In this document: positions 42,614-51,973 of the stretch, one piece after another
Layout of the letters: each line of letters opens with the position of its first letter
How positions within the stretch are numbered: position 1 is the stretch's first letter
Assembly: GCF_014930365.1 (NCBI RefSeq)
Contig: NZ_JABXWI010000004.1
Location: 558,001 to 622,000, forward strand
DNA length: 64,000 bases
Direction: 5' to 3'
From: Streptomyces caniscabiei
Lineage (GTDB): Bacteria > Actinomycetota > Actinomycetes > Streptomycetales > Streptomycetaceae
Made by a program: the position numbers and the translations under genes
Notes under the pieces: model-generated
Database searches by the model: none
What the model saw: the letters and a program-made list of their open reading frames with translations, nothing else
What the model was told of the DNA's origin: nothing

Positions 42614-43612
42614 GTGTTGATCGGGATCGGCGAGATCCAGGACGCCGCCCAGCGGATCGCCGGCCATGTCGTGCGGACCCCCACCGTGGCGAGCCCGGGG
42701 CTGTCCGCGCTCCTCGGTGCCCCGGTGACCACGAAGCTGGAACTGCTCCAGCGCACCGGCTCGTTCAAGGCGCGCGGCGCGACGGCGAAGCTGCTGACGT
42801 TGACGGACGCGGAGCGGGCGGCCGGGGTCGTCGCGGTCAGCGGCGGCAACCACGGCATCGCGCTGGCGCACATGGCCGCCGCGCTGCACATCAAGGCGAC
42901 CGTGGTGATGTCCCGGTCCGCGCCCCGGCGGGCGGCCGACCTCGTCGAGGCCGCCGGTGCCTCGCTGCGGCTCACCGAGGGGATGGCGGAGGCGTTCGCG
43001 CTCACCGAGCGGCTCCGGTCGGAGGGGCTCACCCTCGTCCACCCGTTCGACGACCCCTTGGTGATCGCCGGGCAGGGCACCGTGGGCCTGGAGTTCGCCG
43101 AGGACCTGGAGACATCCGGGTCGACCGGGTCGACGTCGGACACCGGCGCGCTCACGGACGTGCTCGTCAGCATCGGTGGCGGCGGCCTCGCGGCAGGCGT
43201 GGCAGCCGCCTCCAAGGCCCTGCTGCCCGGCGTCCGTGTCTGGGGCGTGGAGACCGTCGGTGCCACGGCGATGAGCGAGGCCCTCGCGGCGGGCGGCCCC
43301 GTGACGGTCCCGCTCTCCTCCGTCGTCACCACCCTCAGCGCGCCCTCCGTGTCCCGGCTCACCTACGACCATGTGGCCGCCCTCGTCGAGGACGTCCTCG
43401 TGGTGCCCGACGCCGAGGCGGTGCAGGGGGTTCTCGACTTCGCCGAGCACGGCAAGGTGTGGACGGAACCGGCCGCCGGCTGTCTGCTGCCCGCCGCCCG
43501 GCAGGTCCTGGCACGCGTCGGCGACGGCGCCCGGCTGGGCCTCGTGGTCTGCGGCGGCAACGCGACGACGGCCGACATCGCGGAGTGGGCGCACCGGTTC
43601 GAGCTGCGGTGA
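42614..43612 (+). CDS. Threonine/serine dehydratase-like PLP enzyme
   Basis: A 332-residue fold-type II PLP enzyme. The Schiff-base Lys is Lys52 in 'RTGSFKARGA'. 'VAVSGGNHGIALAHMAA' binds substrate carboxylate, 'VSIGGGGLAAGV' is the phosphate-binding Gly loop, and 'LVVCGGNATTADI' closes the site. There is no C-terminal ACT domain, so it is the catabolic, non-allosteric kind. Substrate may be threonine, serine or another hydroxy-amino acid (dehydratase versus racemase cannot be told). The GTG at 42614 has GGAG 8 bp upstream. Confidence 0.85.
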   Translation: MLIGIGEIQDAAQRIAGHVVRTPTVASPGLSALLGAPVTTKLELLQRTGSFKARGATAKLLTLTDAERAAGVVAVSGGNHGIALAHMAAALHIKATVVMSRSAPRRAADLVEAAGASLRLTEGMAEAFALTERLRSEGLTLVHPFDDPLVIAGQGTVGLEFAEDLETSGSTGSTSDTGALTDVLVSIGGGGLAAGVAAASKALLPGVRVWGVETVGATAMSEALAAGGPVTVPLSSVVTTLSAPSVSRLTYDHVAALVEDVLVVPDAEAVQGVLDFAEHGKVWTEPAAGCLLPAARQVLARVGDGARLGLVVCGGNATTADIAEWAHRFELR

Positions 43613-43690
43613 CACGGCAGCCGGGTCCTCAACGCCCTTGCTCAGCACGGCACTTGAGGCCGCTCACCGGTCACCCGGCATAATGCTCGG

Positions 43691-44914
43691 GTGACCACCC
43701 CCGCTCCCCTGCCGGGCCCGACTCCGCCCGAGCGCACCCCCGTCGTCATCGTCGGCGCCGGACCGGCCGGGCTCACCGTCGGCAACCTGCTGCGCGCCGC
43801 CTCCGTCGACTGTGTGGTGCTGGAGACCGAGAGCCGCGCGTTCATCGAGCGGCGCCCGAGGGCCGGGTTCCTGGAGGAGTGGGCGGTGCGTGCGCTCCAG
43901 GGGCGCGGCCTGGCCGACCGGCTCGTGGAACGGGCCCCGGTGCACACGGAGTTCGAGTTCCGTTTCGCCGGTGAGCGGCGGCGTTTCCCGTACACGGAGA
44001 TCACCGGTCACCACCACTACGTCTACCCGCAGCCCCTGCTGGTGACGGACCTGGTCCGGGAGTACGCCGACGTCCGGGGCGGCGACATCCGCTTCGGCGT
44101 GCGCGACGTCGAGCTGCACGACATCGACGGTGAGCAGCCGTCGGTGTCGTACGTGGATCCGGCGACCGGCGAACGGCGCGTCCTGCTCTGCGAGTTCGTG
44201 GCGGGCTGTGACGGGGCCCGCGGTGTCACCCGGACCGCGCTGCCGGCCGGGCACGTCACGGTCGCCCGGCACGACCACGGCGTCGGCTGGCTGGCACTGC
44301 TCGCGGAGGCGCCTCCGTCGTCCGACTGCGTCGTCCTCGGGGTGCATCCCCGGGGCTTCGCCGGGCACATGGCGCGCAGCCCCGAGATCACCCGCTACTA
44401 CCTGGAGGTCCCGGTCGGCGACGACCCGGCGAACTGGCCTGACGACCGGGTCTGGTCGGAGCTGCACACCCGCCTCACGGCATCCGGCGCCCGGCCGCTC
44501 ACCGAGGGCCCGCTGGTCGAGAAGCGGGTGCTCGACATGCACAACTACGTCACCGCACCGATGGCGTACGGCCGGCTGTACCTCACCGGTGACGCCGCGC
44601 ACCTCGTCGCGCCCATCGCCGCGAAGGGCATGAACCTGGCCCTGCACGACGCCCTGCTCCTGGCGGACGCCCTGGTCGCCCGCCTCGGCACGGGCGACGA
44701 CAGCGGGCTGCGCGGCTACTCGGACGCCTGTCTGCGCCGGGTCTGGCACTACCAGGAGTTCTCGCAGTGGCTGGCGGAGCTGCTGCACGGGCCGTCCTCC
44801 GGCGACCCGTTCCGGGCCGGCGCCGCCACCGCGAGGCTCCGCCGTGTGCTCGGCTCGCCCGCCGCCGCGTCGACCTTCGCGGAGCTGTTCATCGGCAAGG
44901 GCACCGATCACTGA
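43691..44914 (+). CDS. FAD monooxygenase of the 4-hydroxybenzoate hydroxylase family
   Basis: A 407-residue single-component flavin hydroxylase. GAGPAG at 22-27 binds FAD, 'GCDGARG' is the DG motif and 'LYLTGDAAHLVAPIAAKGMNLAL' the GD motif. 'RAGFLEEWAV', 'HGVGWLALLAEAPPSSD' and 'CLRRVWHYQEFSQWLAELLH' follow the PobA (4-hydroxybenzoate 3-monooxygenase) sequence closely. PobA turns 4-hydroxybenzoate into protocatechuate using NADPH. No pca genes lie nearby, so the substrate could differ. The start is a GTG just after 'gctcgg' with no strong ribosome site. A shared terminator follows. Confidence 0.85.
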   Translation: MTTPAPLPGPTPPERTPVVIVGAGPAGLTVGNLLRAASVDCVVLETESRAFIERRPRAGFLEEWAVRALQGRGLADRLVERAPVHTEFEFRFAGERRRFPYTEITGHHHYVYPQPLLVTDLVREYADVRGGDIRFGVRDVELHDIDGEQPSVSYVDPATGERRVLLCEFVAGCDGARGVTRTALPAGHVTVARHDHGVGWLALLAEAPPSSDCVVLGVHPRGFAGHMARSPEITRYYLEVPVGDDPANWPDDRVWSELHTRLTASGARPLTEGPLVEKRVLDMHNYVTAPMAYGRLYLTGDAAHLVAPIAAKGMNLALHDALLLADALVARLGTGDDSGLRGYSDACLRRVWHYQEFSQWLAELLHGPSSGDPFRAGAATARLRRVLGSPAAASTFAELFIGKGTDH

Positions 44915-44958
44915 CGTCGGCCGGTCCTCGGGGCGGCACCGTCGTCGAGACGTCAGTG
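44909..44958. terminator. Inverted repeat spanning both convergent stop codons
   Basis: cactgacgtc at 44909-44918 and gacgtcagtg at 44949-44958 are perfect 10-bp arms around 30 bases. They contain the stop codons of the monooxygenase and of the convergent amidohydrolase, so it can act for both. Confidence 0.6.
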
Positions 44959-47900
44959 GCCGTCGTGGCAGCAGCCGTCGCGGCGCATCGTCCGGCCGAC
45001 CTCCAGCCAGTCCTCCTCCGTCCCGGCGGCCTTGGCGCGCTGGGCCGCGGGCCGGTACGCGGCCACCAACTCCTCGGTGGTGTACGGGGTTCCGCCCCGG
45101 AGGACGGACACCGTGCGGACGAGGTCGGCGAAGTCGGTGAAGGGGTCGCCGTCGACGATCGTCAGGTCGGCGAGCTTGCCCGTCTCGACGGTGCCGAGGT
45201 CGCCGTCGAGGCCGAAGAGGCGGGCCGGGAGGACGGTCGCGGTGCGCAGGGTCTCGGCGGGGCCGAGTCCGCCGGCGTGCAGGGCGCGCAGGGCGAGGTG
45301 GAGGAAGAGGCCGACGGGTCCGAGCGGCTGGTCGGTGCCGACGGCGACGAGGCCGCCGTCGGCGAGGATCCGCCGGTAGATGTCGGTCTCGGTGCGCAGC
45401 GCGGCGAGTTGGGCGGGGGTCGGCGGGATTCCCGCGCCCTGCCGGACGACGGCGGTGTCCCACGGCGGCATGACGACCGTGACCCGGGGGTCGTCGGCGA
45501 GGGCGGGGTCGGCGCCCATGAGGGGTGCGGCGGTGAAGGGGGTCGCGATCAGGGAGAAGTCGACGCCCTGCCTGGTGTAGATCTCCACGACGTCCTGGTG
45601 GGCCCGGCCGCTCGCGGTGATGGCGTGGCCGAACTCCGCGCGTTGGGTGGCCTGGAGATGGGTCGTCAGGTCCTGGCCGAGCTGGACTCCCGGGGAGAGC
45701 AGATGTCCGCCGGTGCGGACGCCGAGGCGTTCGTGGGCGAAGCGCGCGGCCTCGCTCATGACCCAACCGGGCGCCCGTACATAGGTCTTGACGAAGTCCC
45801 AGTCGAGCGCCTCGGCCCGTTCGAGCGAGCGGCGCAGTCCGGCCCTGGTGCGGTGGGCGCGTCCCATGCTGTACGCGACCCGGGCGCCGTCGAGGAGTTC
45901 GCCGGTGGTCAGCAGCCGGGGCCCGGCGAGCCGGCCGGCGTTCACCTCCTCGCGGATGCGGGCCTGTTCGTGGGCGAAGCCGCCGAGGGAGACGGCGGTG
46001 GTGACGCCGTAGGTGAGCTGTGCGGTGGCCTGGCGGCTGCCGTAGGTGCTCTGCCAGGGGTGGGTGTGGCTGTCCCAGAGGCCGGGGATCACGGTGTGCG
46101 CGGAGGCGTCGATCCGGCGGAGCGCGGCGCGGCGGTTGCCGCGGTGCGGTTCGACGGCGGTGACACGGCCGCCGCGTACGACGATGTCGACGTCGTCGCG
46201 AACCGTCTCGCCGGTGCCGTCCCACAGCTGCCCGGCGTGGACGACGGTGTCCGCGGGCGTGGGCCGGGTGCGGTCGAGCGGCACCCGGACGGTGCGGGCG
46301 TGGGAGCCGGAGACGTCGATCAGGCGGAGCCGGGTGCCGGACTGGTGGAGCAGGGTCCTGGAGTCGCCGGACCAGGTGGGGTGGTCGGCGGGTTCGGTGG
46401 TGAGGGTGCGGAGTCCGCCGCGCGGGGTGCCGTCGGGGTCGACGGGCAGCAGGCACAGCGCGGATTCGACGATCACGGCCATCCAGCGTCCGTCGGGTGA
46501 CCAGACGGGCCCGGAGTCGTAGCGGTCGGCGATGGAGGTGTGGGGCGCGACCGCGTGCAGCCGGTCGGCGCCGGTCGTCGTGTCGACGATCCGGATCAGG
46601 TTGTAGCCCTCCCGGAAACGGGCGCCCAGACGGTTGCGATCGCACAGCGCGAGGTACCGGCCGTCGGGCGACCAGCTCGGCCTGCCGGGGATGCCGCCCC
46701 CGCCGAGCGGTGCCGCGAGGACGCGCTCCGCTCCGCTCGCCAGGTCCCGTACGACGAGCCGGCCGGCCATGTCGAGGCAGGCGAGCCGCTCGCCGTCGGG
46801 CGAGAGCGCGGGCATGACCCGGCCGCCGGTCGCGAGGGCGGTCTCCTCGCCGGTGGCCGGATCGTGTCGGTACACGCCGAGCAGGCCGTCGCGGTCGTCG
46901 GCGTAGACGAGGGAGCGTCCGTCGGGTGCCCAGGAGGGTGCGAGCAGGGTGCGGGTGGGTGGCGACCGGCGCAGCCGCTTCGGCCGGCGGCCGCCCGACG
47001 TGTCCGCCAGCCAGAGCGAGTTGAGGGCGGCGAAGGCGACGCTGCGGCCGTCCGGCGACAGGGCGGGCAGGTGGATGCCCCGGACGGGGCGCACGCGCTC
47101 CTCCCCGAGGTCGTACTTCTTGACCCGGTAGCGCGGCCGGTCCACCGGGAGCACGCCCTCGAAGGGGATCTCCTCCGGCTGCGCGGGTTCGTCGGGGCGT
47201 ACGAGGCTGAAGCCGCCGTCCAGGGTGAGGAGCAGGCGGCCGTCGGCCGTCCAGCGGGGCGGCACGGGCGCGAGGTCGCCGTCGACCTCGACGGGCCGCC
47301 CGTCGACGACGAGGGTGCAGGAGCCGTTGGGGGTGGCCGTGGTGCGCAGGTGGGCGAGGCGGCCGTCTGCGGCGACGGCCGGGGTCATGACCTGGGCGGC
47401 GGCGGTCTCGGTGTGCTCGACGGTCACCGCGCCGCTGCCGTCGGCGGCCACGGCGGCGATCGTGCGGGACTCGACGGACGGGGTGGTGCCGGTGGTGACG
47501 ACCTTGCCGCGCACGAACAGCAGCCGGGTGCCGTCCGGTGACCAGGTGGGGTCGAAGTCCTCCCACGGGCCGTCCTGGAGGGGGCCGTTCTGGTCGGGCA
47601 GGCCCGTGACGGGGGTGATGTCGCCGGTGGCGAGGTGCAGGACGTGGATGCGGTAGGGGCTGCCGCCCGAGGGGGCGTCGGGGTCGCCGCCGCGTTCGGA
47701 GCCGAAGGCGAGCCGGGTGCCGTCGGGCGACCAGGCCGGTGCCCGGTCGTCCCAGGGGCCGTCGGTGCGCTGTCGCAGGTCGGAGCCGTCGGGACGCATG
47801 GTCCACAGGTGGAAGCCGCCGCCCTGGTAGGCGCAGAAGGCGACGAGTGCGCCGTCCGGGGAGTGCGTGGGCCGGTTGGGTTCGAGGCCGGCGGGGGTGA

Positions 47901-48174
47901 GGGGGACCGCCCTGCCGCCGTCGCGCGGGAGCGACCACAGGCCGCTCTGGATCTCGGCGACGAGGGTGTCGCCGGCGGGCGCGAGGGTCGCCGAGCCGTT
48001 GGTGGCGCGGCTGAAGGTGAGGGAGAGGCCGGTGCCCGCGGTACGAGGCCGGGCGGCGGCGGGTGCGGCCGGGCCGGCGGTGCCGAGGACCGCGGCGGCC
48101 CCCGTGGCACCGGTGGCGGCGAGGAGTCGACGGCGGGTCAGGGGTGGGGTGGGGCGACTCTGGTCACGGTCCAT
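44953..48174 (-). CDS. Tat-exported WD40/TolB-like propeller fused to amidohydrolase
   Basis: A 1073-residue secreted enzyme. A Tat signal begins it ('LTRRRLLAATGATGAAAVLG'). About 580 residues of PD40/WD40-like repeats follow, recognised by the recurring 'WSPDGxxLxF/Y' and 'LSPDGRSVAF' units, forming one or two beta-propellers. The C-terminal 450 residues are an amidohydrolase: 'VIPGLWDSHTHPWQ' (metal His-x-His), a Lys region ('WDFVKTYVRAPG'), later His ligands and 'AVGTDQPLG' (final Asp). Amidohydrolases hydrolyse C-N bonds outside the cell here. Substrate unknown. The ATG at 48174 was chosen because the twin-Arg signal starts there. Confidence 0.9.
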   Translation of the reverse strand: MDRDQSRPTPPLTRRRLLAATGATGAAAVLGTAGPAAPAAARPRTAGTGLSLTFSRATNGSATLAPAGDTLVAEIQSGLWSLPRDGGRAVPLTPAGLEPNRPTHSPDGALVAFCAYQGGGFHLWTMRPDGSDLRQRTDGPWDDRAPAWSPDGTRLAFGSERGGDPDAPSGGSPYRIHVLHLATGDITPVTGLPDQNGPLQDGPWEDFDPTWSPDGTRLLFVRGKVVTTGTTPSVESRTIAAVAADGSGAVTVEHTETAAAQVMTPAVAADGRLAHLRTTATPNGSCTLVVDGRPVEVDGDLAPVPPRWTADGRLLLTLDGGFSLVRPDEPAQPEEIPFEGVLPVDRPRYRVKKYDLGEERVRPVRGIHLPALSPDGRSVAFAALNSLWLADTSGGRRPKRLRRSPPTRTLLAPSWAPDGRSLVYADDRDGLLGVYRHDPATGEETALATGGRVMPALSPDGERLACLDMAGRLVVRDLASGAERVLAAPLGGGGIPGRPSWSPDGRYLALCDRNRLGARFREGYNLIRIVDTTTGADRLHAVAPHTSIADRYDSGPVWSPDGRWMAVIVESALCLLPVDPDGTPRGGLRTLTTEPADHPTWSGDSRTLLHQSGTRLRLIDVSGSHARTVRVPLDRTRPTPADTVVHAGQLWDGTGETVRDDVDIVVRGGRVTAVEPHRGNRRAALRRIDASAHTVIPGLWDSHTHPWQSTYGSRQATAQLTYGVTTAVSLGGFAHEQARIREEVNAGRLAGPRLLTTGELLDGARVAYSMGRAHRTRAGLRRSLERAEALDWDFVKTYVRAPGWVMSEAARFAHERLGVRTGGHLLSPGVQLGQDLTTHLQATQRAEFGHAITASGRAHQDVVEIYTRQGVDFSLIATPFTAAPLMGADPALADDPRVTVVMPPWDTAVVRQGAGIPPTPAQLAALRTETDIYRRILADGGLVAVGTDQPLGPVGLFLHLALRALHAGGLGPAETLRTATVLPARLFGLDGDLGTVETGKLADLTIVDGDPFTDFADLVRTVSVLRGGTPYTTEELVAAYRPAAQRAKAAGTEEDWLEVGRTMRRDGCCHDGH

Positions 48175-48296
48175 GACACGCCACGCTCGCGCACCACCCG
48201 GCCCACGGGCAACACCGCCATTCACGCCATCGGGGGACGTCACCCACGGGTGTGACGGCGCCCGGCTTCACCCCGTCGGCGTGCCGGCGCGCGGTG

Positions 48297-48818
48297 TCAC
48301 CGGTCGACGGGCCGGCGCGCCGGGGGTTCGTCGCCGGAGTGGCGGCGGCGGATCCAGGCCGGGAGGGCGATCCAGCACAGCAGGTACCAGAGGACCACGC
48401 AGCCGACGAGCCACGGCACGTACTCGTCGTGGGTGGCCACGCGCAGGATCAGCAGCAGGGCCGCCGTCATCGTGGCGAGGAGGAGGACGAGACCGACGAC
48501 GGTCAGTCTGCTCGCCCACTGCACGGCGGCCGGTTTGATGCGGCGTCCGGCGACGATCCGGTGGAAGGAGACGGGACCGATCAGGGCGCCGGTGGCGGCG
48601 GCGCCCAGGACGACGGTGACGATGTAGATGGTCTTCTCGGTCTGCGGGAGCTCGTCGTAGCGCGGGGTGAAGACGACGGTGAGGAGGAAGCCGAAGAGGA
48701 TCTGCACGCCGGTCTGGGCGACCCGCACCTCCTGGATGAGTTCGCTCCAGCGGCGGTCGGCCCGTTCGTCCTCGGTCTCGTCGCGGCCTCGGCCCTGGTT
48801 GCCGTGCGCCTCGGTCAC
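48297..48818 (-). CDS. DUF6328 membrane protein
   Basis: A 173-residue protein. The signature 'WSELIQEVRVAQTGVQILFGFLLTVVFTPRYDEL' comes first, followed by three more helices (four in all, between about 45 and 155) and a short Arg-rich tail. It matches DUF6328, a small four-helix family widespread in actinobacteria, function unknown. GGGAGG precedes the GTG at 48818. Confidence 0.85.
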   Translation of the reverse strand: MTEAHGNQGRGRDETEDERADRRWSELIQEVRVAQTGVQILFGFLLTVVFTPRYDELPQTEKTIYIVTVVLGAAATGALIGPVSFHRIVAGRRIKPAAVQWASRLTVVGLVLLLATMTAALLLILRVATHDEYVPWLVGCVVLWYLLCWIALPAWIRRRHSGDEPPARRPVDR

Positions 48819-48941
48819 AGGTCCTCCCGGTCGGTCGATGTCCCCTTCCCTGGATGGTGCCGTGACTCCGCGGCACAAGCACACCGTTCCTGTGGACTGA
48901 GCAGGAGTGAGCCCACTCAGCCGCACGCCCCGAACGGTCTT

Positions 48942-48982
48942 GGGCGCTCCCCCACTGCCTTAAGGGCGTGGGAGGTGCCCCC
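48942..48982. repeat. Inverted-repeat hairpin of a common streptomycete type
   Basis: Arms gggcgctcccccac and gtgggaggtgccc pair imperfectly around tgccttaagggc. I recall similar '...cccccactgcctta...' segments scattered between genes in other Streptomyces. Confidence 0.55.
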
Positions 48983-49200
48983 AGGTCCCCGGCGTACTCA
49001 ACCCCGGGGCAGCGACACGCATCCTGTACGTGGTCCGATCCCGGGAGGCCAGTTCCCTCGACCTGGCCATATGGGTGCAGCCAGAGGCGACGGGGAGGCC
49101 TGAACCATCACTCCGGTGGAGCAGGGGCCCCGCACGCTGACACCACACCCGGCGTCCCAGATCGCATGACCACCGTAGCCCGAAAAGCCGAGGCCGCCGC

Positions 49201-49228
49201 AAGCCTGCAAGCCTGCAAGCCTGCAAGC
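49201..49228. repeat. Tandem 8-bp repeat
   Basis: aagcctgc occurs three times in tandem followed by aagcc. It is intergenic. Confidence 0.8.
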
Positions 49229-49371
49229 CGACCATCACACGATCGAGCTAAAGCGCCCTCGCGCACGCTCCAAGGCGAGCAGTTGGCAACCCCTGCGCAC
49301 CTTCACTCTCACGAGTGAATCCAGTTGGCGGATCGGTCACATGTGTCATTTTCCGGCCTAGCGTGATCGTC

Positions 49372-51084
49372 GTGACCGACTCCTCAGCACCGTCCCGCCG
49401 GGGTTTCCTCCTCGGCACCGCCGCGCTCGCCCTCACCCCGCAGTTCGTCCGCCAGGACCCGGCCGCCGCCGCGGCCGAACTGCCCGGCTTCCCCCCGGAC
49501 GTCGAGCTGTACAGGTCGGTGTACCGCAACTGGGACGGGGAGATCACCGCGCCCGCCCTGTGGGCGTCCGCGCCGGCCGACGCGGAGGAGGTGGTGGCGG
49601 TCGTCAACTGGGCGCGTGGGCAGGGCTGGACGGTCCGCGCGCGGGGCCTCTCCCACGGCTGGTCTCCCCTGACGATCACCCCCGGCACCGACTCCGACGC
49701 CCCCGTGCTGCTCGTCGACACCACCACGCACCTCACCGGCATGACCCTGGAGTCCACCGACCCGGCCGCCGTCCGGGTGGGCTCCGGCGCCTCGCTGGAA
49801 GGGCTGCTCACCTTCCTGGAGGGCCACGGCCTCGGCGTGACCGCCTGCCCGGCGCCCGGTGACCTCTCGATCGGCGGCGCCCTCGCCGTCGACGCGCACG
49901 GCACGGCCGTACCGGCGCGCGGGGAGACCCGGCCGCCCGGTCACACCTACGGTTCGCTCAGCAACCTCGTCCTGTCGCTGACGGCCGTGGTGTGGGACGC
50001 CGACAGCGACGCGTACGTGCTGCGGACGTTCCGGCGGGACGACGCGGACGGGGCCGCGCTGCTCACCCATGTCGGCCGGGCGCTGGTCACCGAGGTCGTG
50101 CTGCGGGTCGGGGAGAACACCAATCTGCGGTGCCTGAGCCGCACCGACATCCCCGCCGGGGAGCTGTTCGCCGCTCCAGGCAGCGGCGGGCGCACCTTCG
50201 CGAGCTTCCTCGACGAGGCGGGGCGCCTGGAGGCGATCTGGTTCGCGTTCACCGAGTTCCCCTGGTTCAAGGTGTGGAGCGTCGAGCCGACCCGCCCGCT
50301 CACCTCCCGGCGCGTGACCTCGCCGTACAACTACCCCTTCTCGGACAACGTGCCGACCGTCGTCGCCGACCTCGTCGGCCGGATGGTGTCCGACGCCGCC
50401 TGGTACCTCGCGCCGGTGCTGGGCAACACCCAGCTGACCACGGCCTCGCTGGGGCTGACGACCACGCTCTCGGCGGACATCTGGGGGCCGTCGAAGAACA
50501 CGCTCCTGTATCTGAAGCCGACGACGCTGCGGGTGACGGCCAACGGGTACGCGGTGCTCACCTCGCGGGACCAGGTGCAGCGGGTGGTCTCCGAGTTCGC
50601 GGCGTTCTACCGGGAGCGGCTCGCCGCGTACGCGGCCCGGGGGCGGTATCCCGTCAACGGGTCGGTGGAGATCCGGGTGACCGGCCTCGACGACCCGGCG
50701 GACGTCGGGGTGACCGGCGCCCGCGCCCCCCTGCTCTCGGCGCTGCGACCGCGCGCCGACCGGCCCGAGTGGGACACCGCCGTGTGGCTGGACGTGCTGA
50801 CGCTGCCGGGGACGCCGGACGCCGAGGCGTTCTTCCGGGAGCTGGAGCGGTTCCTGCTCGCCACGTACGACGGCGGCCACGCCCTCACCCGGGTCGAGTG
50901 GTCCAAGGGCTGGGCCTACACGGACGAGGCCGCCTGGAGCGACGAGGAGGTGCTCGGCACCGTCGTACCGGAGTCCTTCGACGACGGCGCGGGGCCGGGC
51001 TGGGCCGGCGCCCGGGAGATCCTGGACCGGCTCGACCCGCACCGGGTGTACGGGAACGCCTTCCTCGACCGACTGTTCCCGTGA
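49372..51084 (+). CDS. Type II cholesterol-oxidase-like FAD enzyme
   Basis: A 570-residue flavoprotein of the vanillyl-alcohol-oxidase fold. A Tat signal ('SRRGFLLGTAALAL', about 9-23) exports it. The FAD domain (about 50-250) contains 'RARGLSHGWSPLT' with His95 in the spot used for covalent flavin attachment in this family, and 'VGSGASLEGLLTFLEGHGLGV'. The C-terminal substrate domain ('SLGLTTTLSADIWGPSKNTLLYLKP', 'TRVEWSKGWAY') matches the cholesterol oxidase substrate-binding domain. Type II enzymes oxidise cholesterol to cholest-4-en-3-one with peroxide release. A related steroid or alcohol is equally possible. The start could be GTG 49363 instead. Confidence 0.85.
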   Translation: MTDSSAPSRRGFLLGTAALALTPQFVRQDPAAAAAELPGFPPDVELYRSVYRNWDGEITAPALWASAPADAEEVVAVVNWARGQGWTVRARGLSHGWSPLTITPGTDSDAPVLLVDTTTHLTGMTLESTDPAAVRVGSGASLEGLLTFLEGHGLGVTACPAPGDLSIGGALAVDAHGTAVPARGETRPPGHTYGSLSNLVLSLTAVVWDADSDAYVLRTFRRDDADGAALLTHVGRALVTEVVLRVGENTNLRCLSRTDIPAGELFAAPGSGGRTFASFLDEAGRLEAIWFAFTEFPWFKVWSVEPTRPLTSRRVTSPYNYPFSDNVPTVVADLVGRMVSDAAWYLAPVLGNTQLTTASLGLTTTLSADIWGPSKNTLLYLKPTTLRVTANGYAVLTSRDQVQRVVSEFAAFYRERLAAYAARGRYPVNGSVEIRVTGLDDPADVGVTGARAPLLSALRPRADRPEWDTAVWLDVLTLPGTPDAEAFFRELERFLLATYDGGHALTRVEWSKGWAYTDEAAWSDEEVLGTVVPESFDDGAGPGWAGAREILDRLDPHRVYGNAFLDRLFP

Positions 51085-51097
51085 GCGAATCCGGCAC

Positions 51098-51132
51098 CCG
51101 GCCGGAGGCGAGGCGTCCCGCGCTCCGGCCGG
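51098..51132. terminator. Perfect 10-bp hairpin
   Basis: Arms 51098-51107 and 51123-51132 with a 15-base loop lie between the convergent cholesterol-oxidase-like and DUF1206 genes. Confidence 0.6.
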
Positions 51133-51151
51133 ATCGTCCTCCCGGCGTCCC

Positions 51152-51973
51152 TCACACCTTGCGCCAGCGCGCCATGGCGAACGAGAACAGCCCGAACAGG
51201 ACCAGCCCGGCCGCGACGCAGGCCAGAAGCGCCGGGCCCGCGGGGGAATCGGCGAAGGAGCGGAGGGTGTCGTCGAGGCCCTTGGCCTCGTCCGGCTCGT
51301 ACTGGATCGCGGCGCGGACGGCGAAGACACCGGCCGTGGCGAACACCAGGCCACGGGCGACCCCACCGGCCACACCCGTGACGTCGACGAGTCGGCGCGT
51401 GCGCCGTGACATCTCGCCGAGCCTGAGGTGCTTGTGGTACGAGCGCATCGCGGCCCGTACGCCGATCCACCCGCCCGCGGCGATCACACCCACGCCCGCC
51501 GCGCCCACGAGCCACTGGCCGCCGGGGAGTTCGAGCGCGCGTGCCGTGACGTCCCGGGACTGCTCGTCGCTGGAACCGCCGCCTCCCCCGCCGCCGCCCG
51601 CCGCGAAGGTCAGCACCGAGTACGCGACGAAGGCGTAGAAGACGAAGCGCGCGGCCGACGCGAGCCGCTTGGTCCACTTTTGGCCGTCGGGGCCCGCCGC
51701 CCCGAACACGGCCTCCGACAGCCGCCACAGCGCCATGCCCACCAGGCCGATGCCCAGGGCCCACAGCATCACCGAGCCCAGCGGCTTCTCGGCGATCTCC
51801 TCCAGGGCACCCTGCCGGTCCGCCTGCTCCGAACTCCCGCCGAAGGCGATCTGCAGGGCCAGCGCCCCGACCAGCAGATAGATGACGCCGCGCGCGGTCA
51901 GTCCGGCGCGGGCCGCGCCCTCGGTCACCGAACTCCGGGCCGCTCGCCCGGTACCCACCCCCAGAGTCGTCAT
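51152..51973 (-). CDS. DUF1206 membrane protein
   Basis: A 273-residue protein of three internally repeated two-helix DUF1206 units: 'RAGLTARGVIYLLVGALALQIAFG', 'ASAARFVFYAFVAYSVLTFA' and 'GVARGLVFATAGVFAVRAAIQY', shown in part, each followed by a second helix. A Gly8 run sits in the loop of the second unit. Function unknown. Its ATG overlaps the preceding gene's stop (TGATG), so the two are translated together. Confidence 0.9.
   Translation of the reverse strand: MTTLGVGTGRAARSSVTEGAARAGLTARGVIYLLVGALALQIAFGGSSEQADRQGALEEIAEKPLGSVMLWALGIGLVGMALWRLSEAVFGAAGPDGQKWTKRLASAARFVFYAFVAYSVLTFAAGGGGGGGGSSDEQSRDVTARALELPGGQWLVGAAGVGVIAAGGWIGVRAAMRSYHKHLRLGEMSRRTRRLVDVTGVAGGVARGLVFATAGVFAVRAAIQYEPDEAKGLDDTLRSFADSPAGPALLACVAAGLVLFGLFSFAMARWRKV

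Larger units (their letters stand above)
48819..49371. other. 550-bp gene-free gap
   Basis: No reading frame here looks coding. It contains a dispersed-type hairpin (48942-48982) and a run of 8-bp repeats (49201-49228). I looked for tRNA-like folds in the 48950-49150 stretch and found none convincing. Divergent promoters for the DUF6328 and cholesterol-oxidase-like genes should lie here. Confidence 0.5.

Noticed and set aside
43664..47938. 1424-codon reverse frame
   Set aside because: Out of frame with the amidohydrolase fusion on the same strand and antisense to the monooxygenase. It is Arg/Pro/His-rich shadow sequence.
48950..49150. tRNA or other structured RNA gene
   Set aside because: Short local pairings are present but no cloverleaf, anticodon arm or T-loop sequence could be built.
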